Positions 9,657 through 18,765 of a stretch of 64,000 bases of DNA are shown piece by piece. This stretch comes from JBBDLF01 sp040879025. Its GTDB lineage: Bacteria > Pseudomonadota > Gammaproteobacteria > Pseudomonadales > Pseudohongiellaceae. The notes beneath the pieces were generated by a model. That model did no database searches, was not told where the DNA came from, and saw nothing but the letters and a program-made list of their open reading frames with translations. Every line of letters starts with the position of its first letter. Position 1 is the first letter of the stretch. The position numbers and the translations under genes are program-made. The stretch lies in the NCBI GenBank assembly GCA_040879025.1, contig JBBDLF010000037.1, forward strand, positions 174,618 through 238,617. The letters run 5' to 3'.

Positions 9657-9698
9657 CTGCTCAAGCCACTAATTCAGGCGAGGCCCCGCGGTAACCAC

Positions 9699-10661
9699 TC
9701 ACTGGCGATACAGGTTCGTGCCGTCCTGAAGCCGGCGAAACCGTTTGTACTCCCATTGATATTGTTCAACTCCTCCCGGACCCGCACCTTCGACAAGCCG
9801 CTGTACACTGCGATTAAGTGCAGACGCGGAAACTTCGGGCCGCTCGTCGTAAATGGCCGCATCGGCGTCGCGTATTACCACTCTGAAGCCGCCGGATTGG
9901 GGCAGGCGGTGGGCATAGCCTATCAACACGCGGGCGCCTGTTTTGCCGGCCAGTTTCCCGGCCAGCGTCATGGTCGGCGCCCGGACCCCAAAGAAGGGAG
10001 CAAAAACGCCGCCTTCATTTCGCCCCGGAGCCTGGTCCGGAAGAATGCCGATTAATTCTCCGTCTCGCAGCGCCCGGCGTAGCGCCGCCACTCCCTTGCG
10101 GGTGGTCGGGACAACACTCGCACCACCGCGGGAACGGGCCTGCTGAATCAGCTTGTCCAGTTTGGGCGACTGCGGCGGCTGGTAAAGGAACGTCGAGGCA
10201 ATTCCCTTTGTTATATGGAAGCCGAACATCTCCCAGTTACCAAAATGGGGTGCCAGCAGGATCACGCCCTTGCCATCCGCCATCGCCTGTTCGAGCAGCT
10301 CGCTCCCCTCGGTTTCCTTCACCAGCGAGAGAGTTTCCGGTAGCGGCAGCAGCCAGGCTTTACCCATTTCCAGTGCGGTTTTGGCCGTGTGCTGCAGACT
10401 GCGTTTGGCAAGCCGATTGATCTCCTGGTGATTCATATCGGGAAAACAGGTACGCAGATTCCGTAACGTGGCATGCTTGAGCGGTGTGGGAAACCGATAG
10501 ATGACATAACCCACGGCATTGCCCAGCGCATGCACCCAGCGCAGGGGCAACCGCGCGCAGCAGATCAGCAGGGTTTTCAGAAGTATGTATCGCAGGTTTC
10601 GAATGGCGGCTCTCCCGGGCGGATGTGATCGGATCGGCCGGTAATCCCTTCCCTTGAGCAA
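9699..10661 (-). CDS. lpxL: Lipid A biosynthesis lauroyl/myristoyl acyltransferase (HtrB/LpxL family)
   Basis: A 320-residue protein of the LpxL/LpxM family, which transfers secondary acyl chains onto Kdo-lipid A at the inner membrane. The HX4(D/E) catalytic box appears as APHFGNWE, followed by TRKGVAALRRALRDGELIGILPDQAPG and the FFGVRAPTM block. A hydrophobic N-terminal segment (about residues 24-55) is the expected membrane anchor. The only good start is a TTG at 10659-10661 preceded by GAGGGG. In Pseudomonas an htrB homologue also lies beside glyQ. The exact acyl specificity cannot be read from sequence. Confidence 0.88.
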   Translation of the reverse strand: MLKGRDYRPIRSHPPGRAAIRNLRYILLKTLLICCARLPLRWVHALGNAVGYVIYRFPTPLKHATLRNLRTCFPDMNHQEINRLAKRSLQHTAKTALEMGKAWLLPLPETLSLVKETEGSELLEQAMADGKGVILLAPHFGNWEMFGFHITKGIASTFLYQPPQSPKLDKLIQQARSRGGASVVPTTRKGVAALRRALRDGELIGILPDQAPGRNEGGVFAPFFGVRAPTMTLAGKLAGKTGARVLIGYAHRLPQSGGFRVVIRDADAAIYDERPEVSASALNRSVQRLVEGAGPGGVEQYQWEYKRFRRLQDGTNLYRQ

Positions 10662-10698
10662 GCCCCCTCGGAGGCGGGAATTATGGGTCAGAGGTTCC

Positions 10699-10727
10699 TT
10701 TATTAGTTGCCGGGAATCAAGGATAAT
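10699..10727 (+). promoter_or_regulatory. Possible promoter for glyQS
   Basis: TTTATT at 10699-10704 and GATAAT at 10722-10727 with a 17-bp spacer, in the divergent gap between lpxL and glyQ. The -35 is weak. If real, transcription starts near 10735, which would exclude the upstream TTG at 10707 as the glyQ start. Confidence 0.35.
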
Positions 10728-10781
10728 TGCAGGCCTTCACTGGTTGCCACTTTTATCGTCGATGGGCGCACCCCCGCTGTT

Positions 10782-11711
10782 ATGACAACTCAAGCTGACC
10801 TTACTACATTCCAGGGCCTGGTGCTGGCGCTGCAGCAATACTGGGCCGACTATGGTTGTGTTGTGATGCAACCCCTCGACATCGAAGTGGGGGCGGGCAC
10901 TTTCCATCCCGCCACCTTCCTTCGAGCCATCGGGCCGGAAACCTGGAATACGGCTTATGTTCAACCCTGTCGCCGTCCTGCCGACGGCCGTTACGGACAG
11001 AACCCCAACCGCCTGCAACACTACTACCAGTTCCAGGTTATTTTAAAACCGTCGCCGCTGAATATTCAGGACCTGTACCTGGAGTCTTTGCGCAGCCTGG
11101 GAATAGACAGCAGCATTCACGACATTCGTTTTGTAGAGGATAACTGGGAATCTCCGACGCTTGGGGCCTGGGGCCTGGGATGGGAAGTCTGGCTGAACGG
11201 GATGGAAGTCACCCAGTTCACTTACTTCCAGCAGGTCGGCGGTCTCGAATGCCACCCTGTCAGCGGCGAAATCACCTACGGAATCGAACGCATTGCCATG
11301 TACCTGCAGGGTGTCGACAGCATCTATGACATCGTCTGGACCCGCGGACCTAACGGAACAGTGACCTATGGCGACGTGTTCAAACAAAACGAAGTGGAAA
11401 TGTCGGCCTACAATTTCGAACATGCCGATACCGCTCTTCTGTTTGGCTATTTCACAGACTGTGAACAACAGTGCCGCGATCTGATAGAGAAGGGGCTTGC
11501 GTTGCCGGCTTATGAGCAGGTATTGAAAGCCTCACATTATTTCAACCTGCTCGATGCGCGTCGTGCCATCTCCGTTACCGAGCGGCAGCGTTTTATTTTG
11601 CGTGTGCGCACACTGTCACGCATGGTCGCCGAAGCTTACCTCAACAGTCGCAGGGAACTGGGCTTTCCCCTGGCGCCGGACGATCTGCGCCAACACTATC
11701 TCGAGCCCTGA
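10782..11711 (+). CDS. glyQ: Glycine--tRNA ligase alpha subunit
   Basis: A 309-residue class II synthetase catalytic subunit of the bacterial alpha2beta2 GlyRS. Near the start is TFQGLVLALQQYWADYGC; YVQPCRRPADGRYG, QNPNRLQHYYQFQV and the long conserved tail (ARRAISVTERQRFILRVR) leave no doubt. The frame is open 25 codons further upstream from a TTG, but family homology begins at MTTQADLTTFQGL, so ATG 10782 is chosen; no strong ribosome-binding site is visible before it. It is followed by glyS after nine bases. Confidence 0.96.
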   Translation: MTTQADLTTFQGLVLALQQYWADYGCVVMQPLDIEVGAGTFHPATFLRAIGPETWNTAYVQPCRRPADGRYGQNPNRLQHYYQFQVILKPSPLNIQDLYLESLRSLGIDSSIHDIRFVEDNWESPTLGAWGLGWEVWLNGMEVTQFTYFQQVGGLECHPVSGEITYGIERIAMYLQGVDSIYDIVWTRGPNGTVTYGDVFKQNEVEMSAYNFEHADTALLFGYFTDCEQQCRDLIEKGLALPAYEQVLKASHYFNLLDARRAISVTERQRFILRVRTLSRMVAEAYLNSRRELGFPLAPDDLRQHYLEP

Positions 11712-11720
11712 ACCAAGCCA

Positions 11721-13844
11721 ATGGCCATGAACAGCAAAAACGACAGTAAGGATCTTCTGATAGAAATTGGTACCGAAGAGCTGCCACCAAAAGCGCTCCC
11801 CTTGTTGTCGCGGTCTTTTTCGCGCGAGGTCGAGTCGCTGCTTACAGGTCACGGCCTGCGCTTCTCCGGCATTCGCCGTTTCGCCACCCCTCGCCGGTTG
11901 GCGCTGATTGTGTCAGCGCTGGCATCGGGCCAGGAAGATCGAACCGTGGAGAAATTCGGCCCGGCGGTCAAGGCCGCTTTTGATGCCGACGGCAAACCGA
12001 CCCGCGCAGCCACCGGTTTCGCGCAATCCTGTCACGTCAATGTTGAGGAATTGCAACGCGCGGACAAGGACGGCGTGGAGAAACTGTATTTCAGTTCAAT
12101 CGAAAAAGGCCGGGCCACCGAGTCACTGTTGCCGGAAATTGTCACCGCCGCTCTTGCCAAACTTCCCGTTCCAAAAAGGATGCGATGGGGCTCATCGCGG
12201 GAGGAGTTTGCGCGGCCTGTACACTGGGTAATCCTGTTGTTTGGCGACAGATCCGTTCCCGCGCAAATTCTCGGCGTACAATCCGGCACCGATACGCGCG
12301 GCCACCGGGTACATCACGGCGGCACAATCGCGTTGACGAATCCCGCAGACTATGAGTCGGCTCTTGAGTCACCCGGGCATGTCATCGCTGACTTCGAACG
12401 CCGCAAGGAGAAGGTTCGCGCACAGATTAATGCCGCGAGCGAAAAGCTCGATGGCGCCGTCGTCATTGATGAGAACCTGCTTGATGAGGTGACCAGTCTG
12501 GTTGAATGGCCGGTTGCGCTGACCGGCGAATTCGACGCACATTTTTTGCAGGTACCCGCCGAGGCCCTGGTGTCGTCGATGAAGTCTCATCAGAAGTGTT
12601 TCCATGTTACTGACCGCGACGGCAAACTGCTTCCCCGTTTTATCACCGTTGCCAACCTTGCCAGCCGCGATCCGCTGAAAGTGGTGGAGGGAAACGAACG
12701 CGTGATTCGACCCAGGCTCGCGGATGCGGCGTTCTTCTATGACACCGACAGAATGCAAACCCTGGAGTCGCGCCTGCCGCAACTTGAAAAGATTGTCTTC
12801 CAGGAAAAGCTTGGCTCCCTGTATCAGAAAGTCGAGAGAATTACCGCTCTTGCCGGCAGGATTGCCGCCGCGATGTCGACGGCTGATGTCGAGGCCATTC
12901 CAGACAAGGCGCTTTGTGAACGCGCCGCACGTCTATCGAAATGCGATCTGGTGACAAGCATGGTCGGGGAATTTCCGGAGCTGCAGGGCGTGATGGGCTA
13001 CTATTATGCGCTGCATGATGGCGAGACGGAAGAAGTGGCGCAGGCCTTGAACGAGCAGTATCTGCCCCGTTTCGCCGGTGACAATCTGCCGGCGACCACA
13101 ACCGGCTGCGTTCTGTCCATGGCCGACAAGCTTGATACGATCGCCGGCTTGTTCGCCACCGGACAACCGCCATCGGGTTCCCGCGATCCGTTCGCCCTTC
13201 GACGCGCGGCCATTGGTGTACTGCGCATTCTGGTTGAAAAGCGGATCAACCTGAACCTGCTTGAGTGCATTACCGTTGCGGTACAGAGCCAGCAAGTGAA
13301 AGATGGCGGTTCCCCGCGGGACATTACGGCGGCTGTTTTTGAATTTATGCTGGAACGATTTCGCGCCTGGTATCACGATGAGGGCATTAGCAACGAAGAG
13401 TTCGAATCCGTGTTTGTGCTGCGTCCGCCAAACCCGCTTGATTTTCATCAGCGTATCGAAGCGGTACATCATTTCAACAAGCTGCCGGAGGCGGAGGCAT
13501 TGGCGAGCGCCAACAAACGCGTCAGCAATATTCTCGCGAAACTGGAAAGCCCTGTTGACAACCCGGTCGTCAATAGCGCCCTGTTGCGCGAAACCGCGGA
13601 GAAGACGCTTGCAGAGATGATTGCCGCCAAGGAACAGACCGTGACGCCGCTGTTTGAGGCGAGAGATTATCAGGGCGGGCTGCAATCCCTGGCTGAATTT
13701 CGTGTCGTGGTTGATCGGTTCTTTGACGAGGTGCTGGTCATGTGCGACGAAGCCGACCTGCAAAGTAACCGCCTGGCACTGCTTGCGCGCCTGCGGCGGC
13801 TGTTTTTGCAAGTAGGCGATATTTCCTGCCTTCATCGTTCCTGA
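11721..13844 (+). CDS. glyS: Glycine--tRNA ligase beta subunit
   Basis: A 707-residue tRNA-recognition and editing-like subunit of heterotetrameric GlyRS. Typical segments are LLIEIGTEELPPKAL at the N-terminus, the VLSMADKLDTIAGLF HD-like segment, SGSRDPFALRRAAIGVLRI in the middle and the C-terminal DALR-type anticodon-binding region (FFDEVLVMCDEADLQSNRLALL). A second in-frame ATG lies at 11727. It sits directly downstream of glyQ, as in nearly all bacteria with the two-subunit enzyme. Confidence 0.97.
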   Translation: MAMNSKNDSKDLLIEIGTEELPPKALPLLSRSFSREVESLLTGHGLRFSGIRRFATPRRLALIVSALASGQEDRTVEKFGPAVKAAFDADGKPTRAATGFAQSCHVNVEELQRADKDGVEKLYFSSIEKGRATESLLPEIVTAALAKLPVPKRMRWGSSREEFARPVHWVILLFGDRSVPAQILGVQSGTDTRGHRVHHGGTIALTNPADYESALESPGHVIADFERRKEKVRAQINAASEKLDGAVVIDENLLDEVTSLVEWPVALTGEFDAHFLQVPAEALVSSMKSHQKCFHVTDRDGKLLPRFITVANLASRDPLKVVEGNERVIRPRLADAAFFYDTDRMQTLESRLPQLEKIVFQEKLGSLYQKVERITALAGRIAAAMSTADVEAIPDKALCERAARLSKCDLVTSMVGEFPELQGVMGYYYALHDGETEEVAQALNEQYLPRFAGDNLPATTTGCVLSMADKLDTIAGLFATGQPPSGSRDPFALRRAAIGVLRILVEKRINLNLLECITVAVQSQQVKDGGSPRDITAAVFEFMLERFRAWYHDEGISNEEFESVFVLRPPNPLDFHQRIEAVHHFNKLPEAEALASANKRVSNILAKLESPVDNPVVNSALLRETAEKTLAEMIAAKEQTVTPLFEARDYQGGLQSLAEFRVVVDRFFDEVLVMCDEADLQSNRLALLARLRRLFLQVGDISCLHRS

Positions 13845-13856
13845 GCAGCCCTGCCT

Positions 13857-14423
13857 ATGCCGATTGACTGCACCAAATTCGTCATTCTGGACCGGGATGG
13901 TGTCATCAATCATGATTCGGTCGACTACATCAAAACCGCGGAGGAGTGGATTCCTGTCGACGGCAGCCTGCAGGCCATAGCCGAGCTGAGCGGCGCCGAC
14001 TTTACCGTGGTTGTCGCCACAAACCAGTCCGGCATCGGAAGGGGATTGCTCGATGAACAGGACCTTGTACGGATTCATCAAAAGATGCTTTCCCTGGTGC
14101 AGGAACACGGCGGCTTCATCAAACGGATATTTCATTGCCCCCATTTGCCGGGGGATGGTTGCGAATGCCGCAAACCCCGTGTGGGCCTGCTCAAACAGAT
14201 CGAAGCCGAATTCGGCTGCCACGTCAGGAATGCGCCGCTGGTTGGCGACTCTCTCAAGGATATGCAGGCAGCTAAAGCAATGGGATGCCTTCCCATTCTG
14301 GTTCGCACGGGCAAGGGCAACGACACCCTGCGGGAATCATCATCCACCGACATGCAAGGTGTCACTGTGGTGAATACTCTGGCCGAAGCCGCCGCGATGA
14401 TTATTGAGCGTGACAGGGCATGA
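13857..14423 (+). CDS. gmhB: D-glycero-beta-D-manno-heptose-1,7-bisphosphate 7-phosphatase
   Basis: A 188-residue HAD phosphatase acting in ADP-heptose synthesis for the LPS inner core. The nucleophile motif is VILDRDGVINHDS, the second HAD motif is ATNQSGIGRG, and the family's structural zinc site is visible as CPHLPGDGCECRKP. GDSLKDMQAA is motif IV. It overlaps the downstream acyltransferase gene by four bases, giving a small envelope-lipid pair after glyS. Confidence 0.93.
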   Translation: MPIDCTKFVILDRDGVINHDSVDYIKTAEEWIPVDGSLQAIAELSGADFTVVVATNQSGIGRGLLDEQDLVRIHQKMLSLVQEHGGFIKRIFHCPHLPGDGCECRKPRVGLLKQIEAEFGCHVRNAPLVGDSLKDMQAAKAMGCLPILVRTGKGNDTLRESSSTDMQGVTVVNTLAEAAAMIIERDRA

Positions 14424-15160
14424 GTCGTTTGCTTATGACCATTCGCTCCAGTCTTTTTTATGCCGGCTACGTGACTGCCACGGTAATCGTCGGCGGATTC
14501 CTGCTGTTGTTCGTCTGGCTTTTTCCCGCCGATCACCGCCACCTGTTTTATGTCGCCTGGTGCCGCTTCGTCTTATTTTGGCTCCGCGTCACCTGCGGCA
14601 TTCGTTACGACATACGGGGACTTGAAAATGTGCCGGATGGCGCCTCGGTTGTCCTGTCAAACCACCAGAGCGAATGGGAAACCCTGTTTCTTTATGCCGT
14701 ATTCGCACCGGTTTGTCCGATTTTGAAAAAGGAACTGCTGGATATTCCGCTATGGGGTTGGGCTTTGCGCCTGCAACGTCCCATCGCCATTGACCGCGGC
14801 AAGCCAAGAGAGGCAGGCAAATCGATGCTGTTACAGGGAGTGGTAAGAATTCGTGAGGGATGGTCTGTTGTGGTTTTCCCCGAGGGCACCCGTTCAGCCA
14901 ATGGCGTAGGGCAGAAATTTTCAAGGGGTGCGGCGACACTGGCTCTGGCCGCCTCGGCGCCGATTGTCCCGGTCGCCCATAATGCCGGCCATTGCTGGCC
15001 GGCGCACCGGTTTTTGAAGCAGCCGGGAGTCATATCGGTTGTCATCGGTGAACCGGTGGCGGTGTCGGGCAGAACCGCCAGCGAATTGACCGATCAGCTC
15101 CGTGTGTGGGTGCAAGCCCAGCTGGAACATACCAACAGTTCGGCAGTGGTAACCAGCTGA
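14420..15160 (+). CDS. plsC: 1-acyl-sn-glycerol-3-phosphate acyltransferase (PlsC family)
   Basis: A 246-residue inner-membrane acyltransferase converting lysophosphatidic acid to phosphatidic acid. The N-terminus has a hydrophobic anchor (about residues 8-35). The catalytic box is NHQSEWE, an HX4E variant of the usual NHX4D, and the substrate motif FPEGTRS follows at about residue 153. Convergent with gyrB: the stop codons abut with no spacer. The genome may hold more than one PlsC paralogue, so the symbol is family-level. Confidence 0.87.
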   Translation: MSRLLMTIRSSLFYAGYVTATVIVGGFLLLFVWLFPADHRHLFYVAWCRFVLFWLRVTCGIRYDIRGLENVPDGASVVLSNHQSEWETLFLYAVFAPVCPILKKELLDIPLWGWALRLQRPIAIDRGKPREAGKSMLLQGVVRIREGWSVVVFPEGTRSANGVGQKFSRGAATLALAASAPIVPVAHNAGHCWPAHRFLKQPGVISVVIGEPVAVSGRTASELTDQLRVWVQAQLEHTNSSAVVTS

Positions 15161-17584
15161 TCAGATATCGAGGTTTTGTGCGGCCAGCGCATTTGCCTCG
15201 ATAAACTCCCGTCGCGGATCCACTTGGTCACCCATCAGTGTCGTGAACAGTTGATCCGCGCCAATCGCATCATCAATCGTGACTTGCAATAGCCGGCGGG
15301 TCTCCGGGTCCATCGTGGTTTCCCATAGCTGGTTGGGGTTCATCTCTCCCAGTCCCTTGTAGCGTTGCAGATAATGGCCTTTCATTGCGTCCTTGGTCAG
15401 CCAGTCTATGGCGTCTGCGAAGCTCGAGACTTCGGCGGTGCGGTCGCCACGCTTTACATAGGCGCCCGTTTCGATAAGCCCTTCCAGTGTTTTGCCCAGT
15501 TTTACCAGGGCCCGGTACTCGCCGGAATGAAAAAAGTCGAGCGAAAATGTGTAGGGTTTCTCGAGTCCGTGAAAGCTGTGGACCGCCCTGGGCAGCGTGA
15601 TATGACGTTCCGGGTCTTCGCTTAACTCAAAACGATAGTTAGCGCTCACATTCGGGTGAAGCCTTAAGGACTGGGCTTCGAGCTGTTCCATCCAGGTGGC
15701 AACTGCGTCTTTTGATTGCAACGAATCCTCTTCCAGGCCCGACGTATAAATCATCGCCTCAAGCAATTCTGGGGGATACAGGCGAGCAAGCCGGTCGATG
15801 ATGGCATACACGTTGTTGTACTGTTTGACAATGGCTTCCAGCGAATCCCCCGAAATTGGAGGGGCATTGGGATTGACGTACAGACTGGCTTCTTCCAGGG
15901 CCATCTGCATCTGGTAGTTGGCCAGTTCCATATCGTCTTTCAGGTACTGTTCCTGTTTGCCTTTGCGGATCTTGTACAGTGGCGGCTGGGCGATATAGAT
16001 GTGGCCGCGCTCCACCAGTTCCCGCATTTGCCGGAAGAAGAAGGTCAACAACAGTGTTCGAATATGGGAGCCGTCGACATCGGCGTCGGTCATGATGATG
16101 ATGTAGTGATAGCGCAGTTTATCGGGAGAAAATTCCTCATTGCCTATACCACAGCCCAAGGCCTTGATCATCGTGCCGATTTCCACCGAGCTCAACATTC
16201 TGTCAAAACGGGCTTTCTCCACGTTCAGAATCTTGCCCTTCAACGGCAGAACGGCCTGATTCTTGCGATTGCGACCCTGCTTGGCGGAGCCGCCGGCGGA
16301 ATCACCCTCGACGATAAAAATTTCTGACAAAGCCGGGTCTTTCTCCTGGCAATCCGCCAGTTTGCCCGGCAATCCAGCCAGGTCCAGGGCGCCCTTTCGA
16401 CGCGTCATCTCCCGGGCTTTGCGAGCCGCTTCCCGCGCGCGAGCGGCATCAATCATCTTGGAGACGATCTGCTTCGCATCCAGTGGGTTTTCCATCAGAT
16501 AGTCGGTGAAATGGGCCGCCACCTCCTGCTCAACCACGGCCTTGACTTCGGACGACACCAGTTTGTCCTTGGTCTGGGATGAAAATTTGGGGTCGGGAAC
16601 TTTCACTGAGATGACCGCTGTCAGACCTTCGCGTGCGTCATCACCGCTGGTAACCACTTCCTTGCCCTTTTTGGCGCTCATTTCCTTGTCGATATAGCCC
16701 TTGAGTACCCGCGTCATCGCAGCACGAAACCCGGCCATATGTGTGCCGCCATCGCGTTGCGGAATATTGTTGGTGTACGGAAATATGTTTTCCTGATATG
16801 AGTCATTCCACTGCAGGGCTATTTCCACGGAGATGCCGTCCTCCTCGCGTTCGGCAAGAAAGTGGAACACCTTGTTCACCGCGGTTTTGTTCTTATTCAG
16901 GTAATCAACGAAGGCCTTCAGGCCGCCTTCATACTTATACAAGTCTTCCTTACCGGTCCGCTCATCCCGCAGTTGGATCGCGATACCGGCATTGAGGAAT
17001 GCCAGCTCCCTCAGTTTTTTTGCCAGGATCTCGTAATTGAACTCAATACTGCTGAAGGTGTCCGTGGATGGCTGGAAGTGTATTTCCGTACCCTTGCTTG
17101 CCGTATCGCCTACCACTTTCAACGGGGCCTGCGGCACACCGTGGCGATAATACTGTTCGTAGACCTTCCCCTCACGTCGGATTGTCAACTTCAGCTCTTC
17201 CGACAGCGCGTTGACCACGGACACGCCCACGCCATGCAAACCACCCGATACTTTATAGCTGTTGTCATCGAACTTGCCGCCGGCATGAAGCACCGTCATA
17301 ATCACTTCGGCTGCGGAAACCCCTTCCTTGTGCATTTCGGTCGGAATGCCGCGGCCGTTATCCGACACGGTGACAGTTTCCCCTACATGGATAGTGACGT
17401 TGACCAGGTCACAATGACCTGCCAGCGCTTCATCGACGGAATTATCCACCAGCTCGAAAACCATGTGGTGGAGTCCAGTGCCGTCATCGGTATCGCCAAT
17501 GTACATGCCGGGCCGTTTTCTGACCGCATCCAGGCCCTTAAGCACCTTGATACTGTCTGAATCGTACTTGTATTCCTCTGCCAT
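15161..17584 (-). CDS. gyrB: DNA gyrase subunit B
   Basis: An 807-residue ATPase subunit of gyrase. The GHKL ATPase domain shows ELVDNSVDEALAGHC, VSDNGRGIP and GGLHGVGVSVVNALS; the Toprim domain shows EGDSAGGSAKQGRNRKNQAV and DADVDGSHIRTLLLTFFFRQM. The length agrees with the approximately 804-residue proteobacterial type that carries the large C-terminal insertion. The start is placed at ATG 17582-17584 (MAEEYKYDSDSIKVL), with GGGGGAG just upstream, rather than the GTG four codons earlier. It follows recF in the dnaA-dnaN-recF-gyrB cluster. Confidence 0.97.
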   Translation of the reverse strand: MAEEYKYDSDSIKVLKGLDAVRKRPGMYIGDTDDGTGLHHMVFELVDNSVDEALAGHCDLVNVTIHVGETVTVSDNGRGIPTEMHKEGVSAAEVIMTVLHAGGKFDDNSYKVSGGLHGVGVSVVNALSEELKLTIRREGKVYEQYYRHGVPQAPLKVVGDTASKGTEIHFQPSTDTFSSIEFNYEILAKKLRELAFLNAGIAIQLRDERTGKEDLYKYEGGLKAFVDYLNKNKTAVNKVFHFLAEREEDGISVEIALQWNDSYQENIFPYTNNIPQRDGGTHMAGFRAAMTRVLKGYIDKEMSAKKGKEVVTSGDDAREGLTAVISVKVPDPKFSSQTKDKLVSSEVKAVVEQEVAAHFTDYLMENPLDAKQIVSKMIDAARAREAARKAREMTRRKGALDLAGLPGKLADCQEKDPALSEIFIVEGDSAGGSAKQGRNRKNQAVLPLKGKILNVEKARFDRMLSSVEIGTMIKALGCGIGNEEFSPDKLRYHYIIIMTDADVDGSHIRTLLLTFFFRQMRELVERGHIYIAQPPLYKIRKGKQEQYLKDDMELANYQMQMALEEASLYVNPNAPPISGDSLEAIVKQYNNVYAIIDRLARLYPPELLEAMIYTSGLEEDSLQSKDAVATWMEQLEAQSLRLHPNVSANYRFELSEDPERHITLPRAVHSFHGLEKPYTFSLDFFHSGEYRALVKLGKTLEGLIETGAYVKRGDRTAEVSSFADAIDWLTKDAMKGHYLQRYKGLGEMNPNQLWETTMDPETRRLLQVTIDDAIGADQLFTTLMGDQVDPRREFIEANALAAQNLDI

Positions 17585-17664
17585 TCTCTCCCCCACTGGT
17601 CGCTTCCCGCAGACATGGCCTCCGGGTTGCGGGCAGTGCCCGCGGCGATATTTTTAACGTAAAA

Positions 17665-18735
17665 TCAAGCCGTTATTTTACCATGTTCCACGTGAAACTT
17701 GGCGAATTTGACCTTCTCATCCCAGCAATCTTGCAGCGACGACGGGTCGACGCAGGTCAGGAACAGCTGGCTCTTCAAAGCCTGGAGCAAATTGCAAACC
17801 TTATGGCGATTGGCCTGGTCCAGTTCCGATGGCAGGTCGTCGATCAAGAAAATGCAATCCTGATTGACCGCGGAAGAGAGCAATTTTCCCTGGGCTATCT
17901 TCATCGCGCTGACTAACAACTTCTGCTGTCCTCGCGACAAAATTTCCACTGCCGCGAGCTTGCCTGATTTGACCACGATATCGGCCCTATGCGGTCCATA
18001 CTGGGTAGCGCCATACTTGCTGTCTGACGCGGCGTGCCGCAGCAACACCTCGTCAAGCGGGTTGCCCTCCCAGCCACGGTGATAACGAAGACTGAGGTCG
18101 GGAAGGTCGACCAGTTGCCCCACTACCTCGGACAATACTGGAAGGTATTCATCAAAATAGGCTTGCCTCGCCGCATCCACCGCCGTTGCCGCGCGGCACA
18201 ACTCCGTATCCCAGGCAGCAATCTGGCTTCGATCGCCGCCTTCCTTGAGTAACAGGTTGCGATTGGCCAGACACTTGCGGGTCGCGCGCCAGTTCTGGAC
18301 GAAACTTCGTTCCACGTGGAACACACCCCAGTCGAGAAAGCTGCGTCTGACCCGTGGCCCTCCCTCCAGCAAGGCAAACGCATTCGAATCCAACACCTGG
18401 ACGGGCAACAGCCGAGCCACCTGTTCCCAGTTGGATTGCCGGGTGCCGTGGAGTTTGAGTTCATGGCGCTGGTTACGGAACCGCGTCAGCCCCATTTTGA
18501 TATCGCCCCTCAGATCGGCAAATATCGTGCAACTGGGCTTGTCGTGCTGAATGACGGGCTCTATTTTGACGCCACGAAAAGACCGGCCGCAGGCCAGAAG
18601 GTGTACCGCTTCCAACACGCTGGTTTTGCCGCTACCGTTGGCACCATGGAGAATATTGATAGCCGGAGAGGGCTGAATGGTTGCCTCGCCGATGTTTCTG
18701 ACATGGGAGATATTCAACCTTTGCAGGGAAGCCAT
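17665..18735 (-). CDS. recF: DNA replication and repair protein RecF
   Basis: A 356-residue SMC-like ATPase that helps load RecA at gaps. Walker A is GANGSGKTSVLEA (about residues 31-43), the ABC signature region is LSRGQQKLLVSAMKIAQG, and Walker B is CIFLIDDLPSELD. It sits between dnaN and gyrB as expected. Two ParB-binding palindromes are embedded in its coding sequence, at the extreme C-terminus (encoding FHVEHG) and in the middle (encoding FHVERS). Confidence 0.96.
   Translation of the reverse strand: MASLQRLNISHVRNIGEATIQPSPAINILHGANGSGKTSVLEAVHLLACGRSFRGVKIEPVIQHDKPSCTIFADLRGDIKMGLTRFRNQRHELKLHGTRQSNWEQVARLLPVQVLDSNAFALLEGGPRVRRSFLDWGVFHVERSFVQNWRATRKCLANRNLLLKEGGDRSQIAAWDTELCRAATAVDAARQAYFDEYLPVLSEVVGQLVDLPDLSLRYHRGWEGNPLDEVLLRHAASDSKYGATQYGPHRADIVVKSGKLAAVEILSRGQQKLLVSAMKIAQGKLLSSAVNQDCIFLIDDLPSELDQANRHKVCNLLQALKSQLFLTCVDPSSLQDCWDEKVKFAKFHVEHGKITA
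17684..17699. promoter_or_regulatory. parS: parS-like centromere site 1
   Basis: TGTTCCACGTGAAACT matches the bacterial parS consensus TGTTTCACGTGAAACA at 14 of 16 positions, including the CACGTG core. It lies inside the last codons of recF, about 4 kb from the putative origin. The same window encodes ParA and ParB, supporting function. Confidence 0.8.
18308..18323. promoter_or_regulatory. parS: parS-like centromere site 2
   Basis: CGTTCCACGTGGAACA contains a perfect 14-bp palindrome, GTTCCACGTGGAAC (18309-18322), with the half-site GTTCCAC used in pseudomonad parS sites. It matches the general consensus at 13 of 16 positions. It lies within recF, 620 bp from the first site. Confidence 0.75.
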
Positions 18736-18765
18736 TACCGGCCTGGCAAGCTGAAACCCATGAAA

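Noticed and set aside
10707..10781. TTG start giving a 25-residue extension of GlyQ
   Set aside because: Not similar to any GlyQ N-terminus I know and it overlaps the likely promoter.
12933..14222. A 429-residue open frame on the - strand
   Set aside because: Antisense to glyS and gmhB, both clearly real; no protein-like features.
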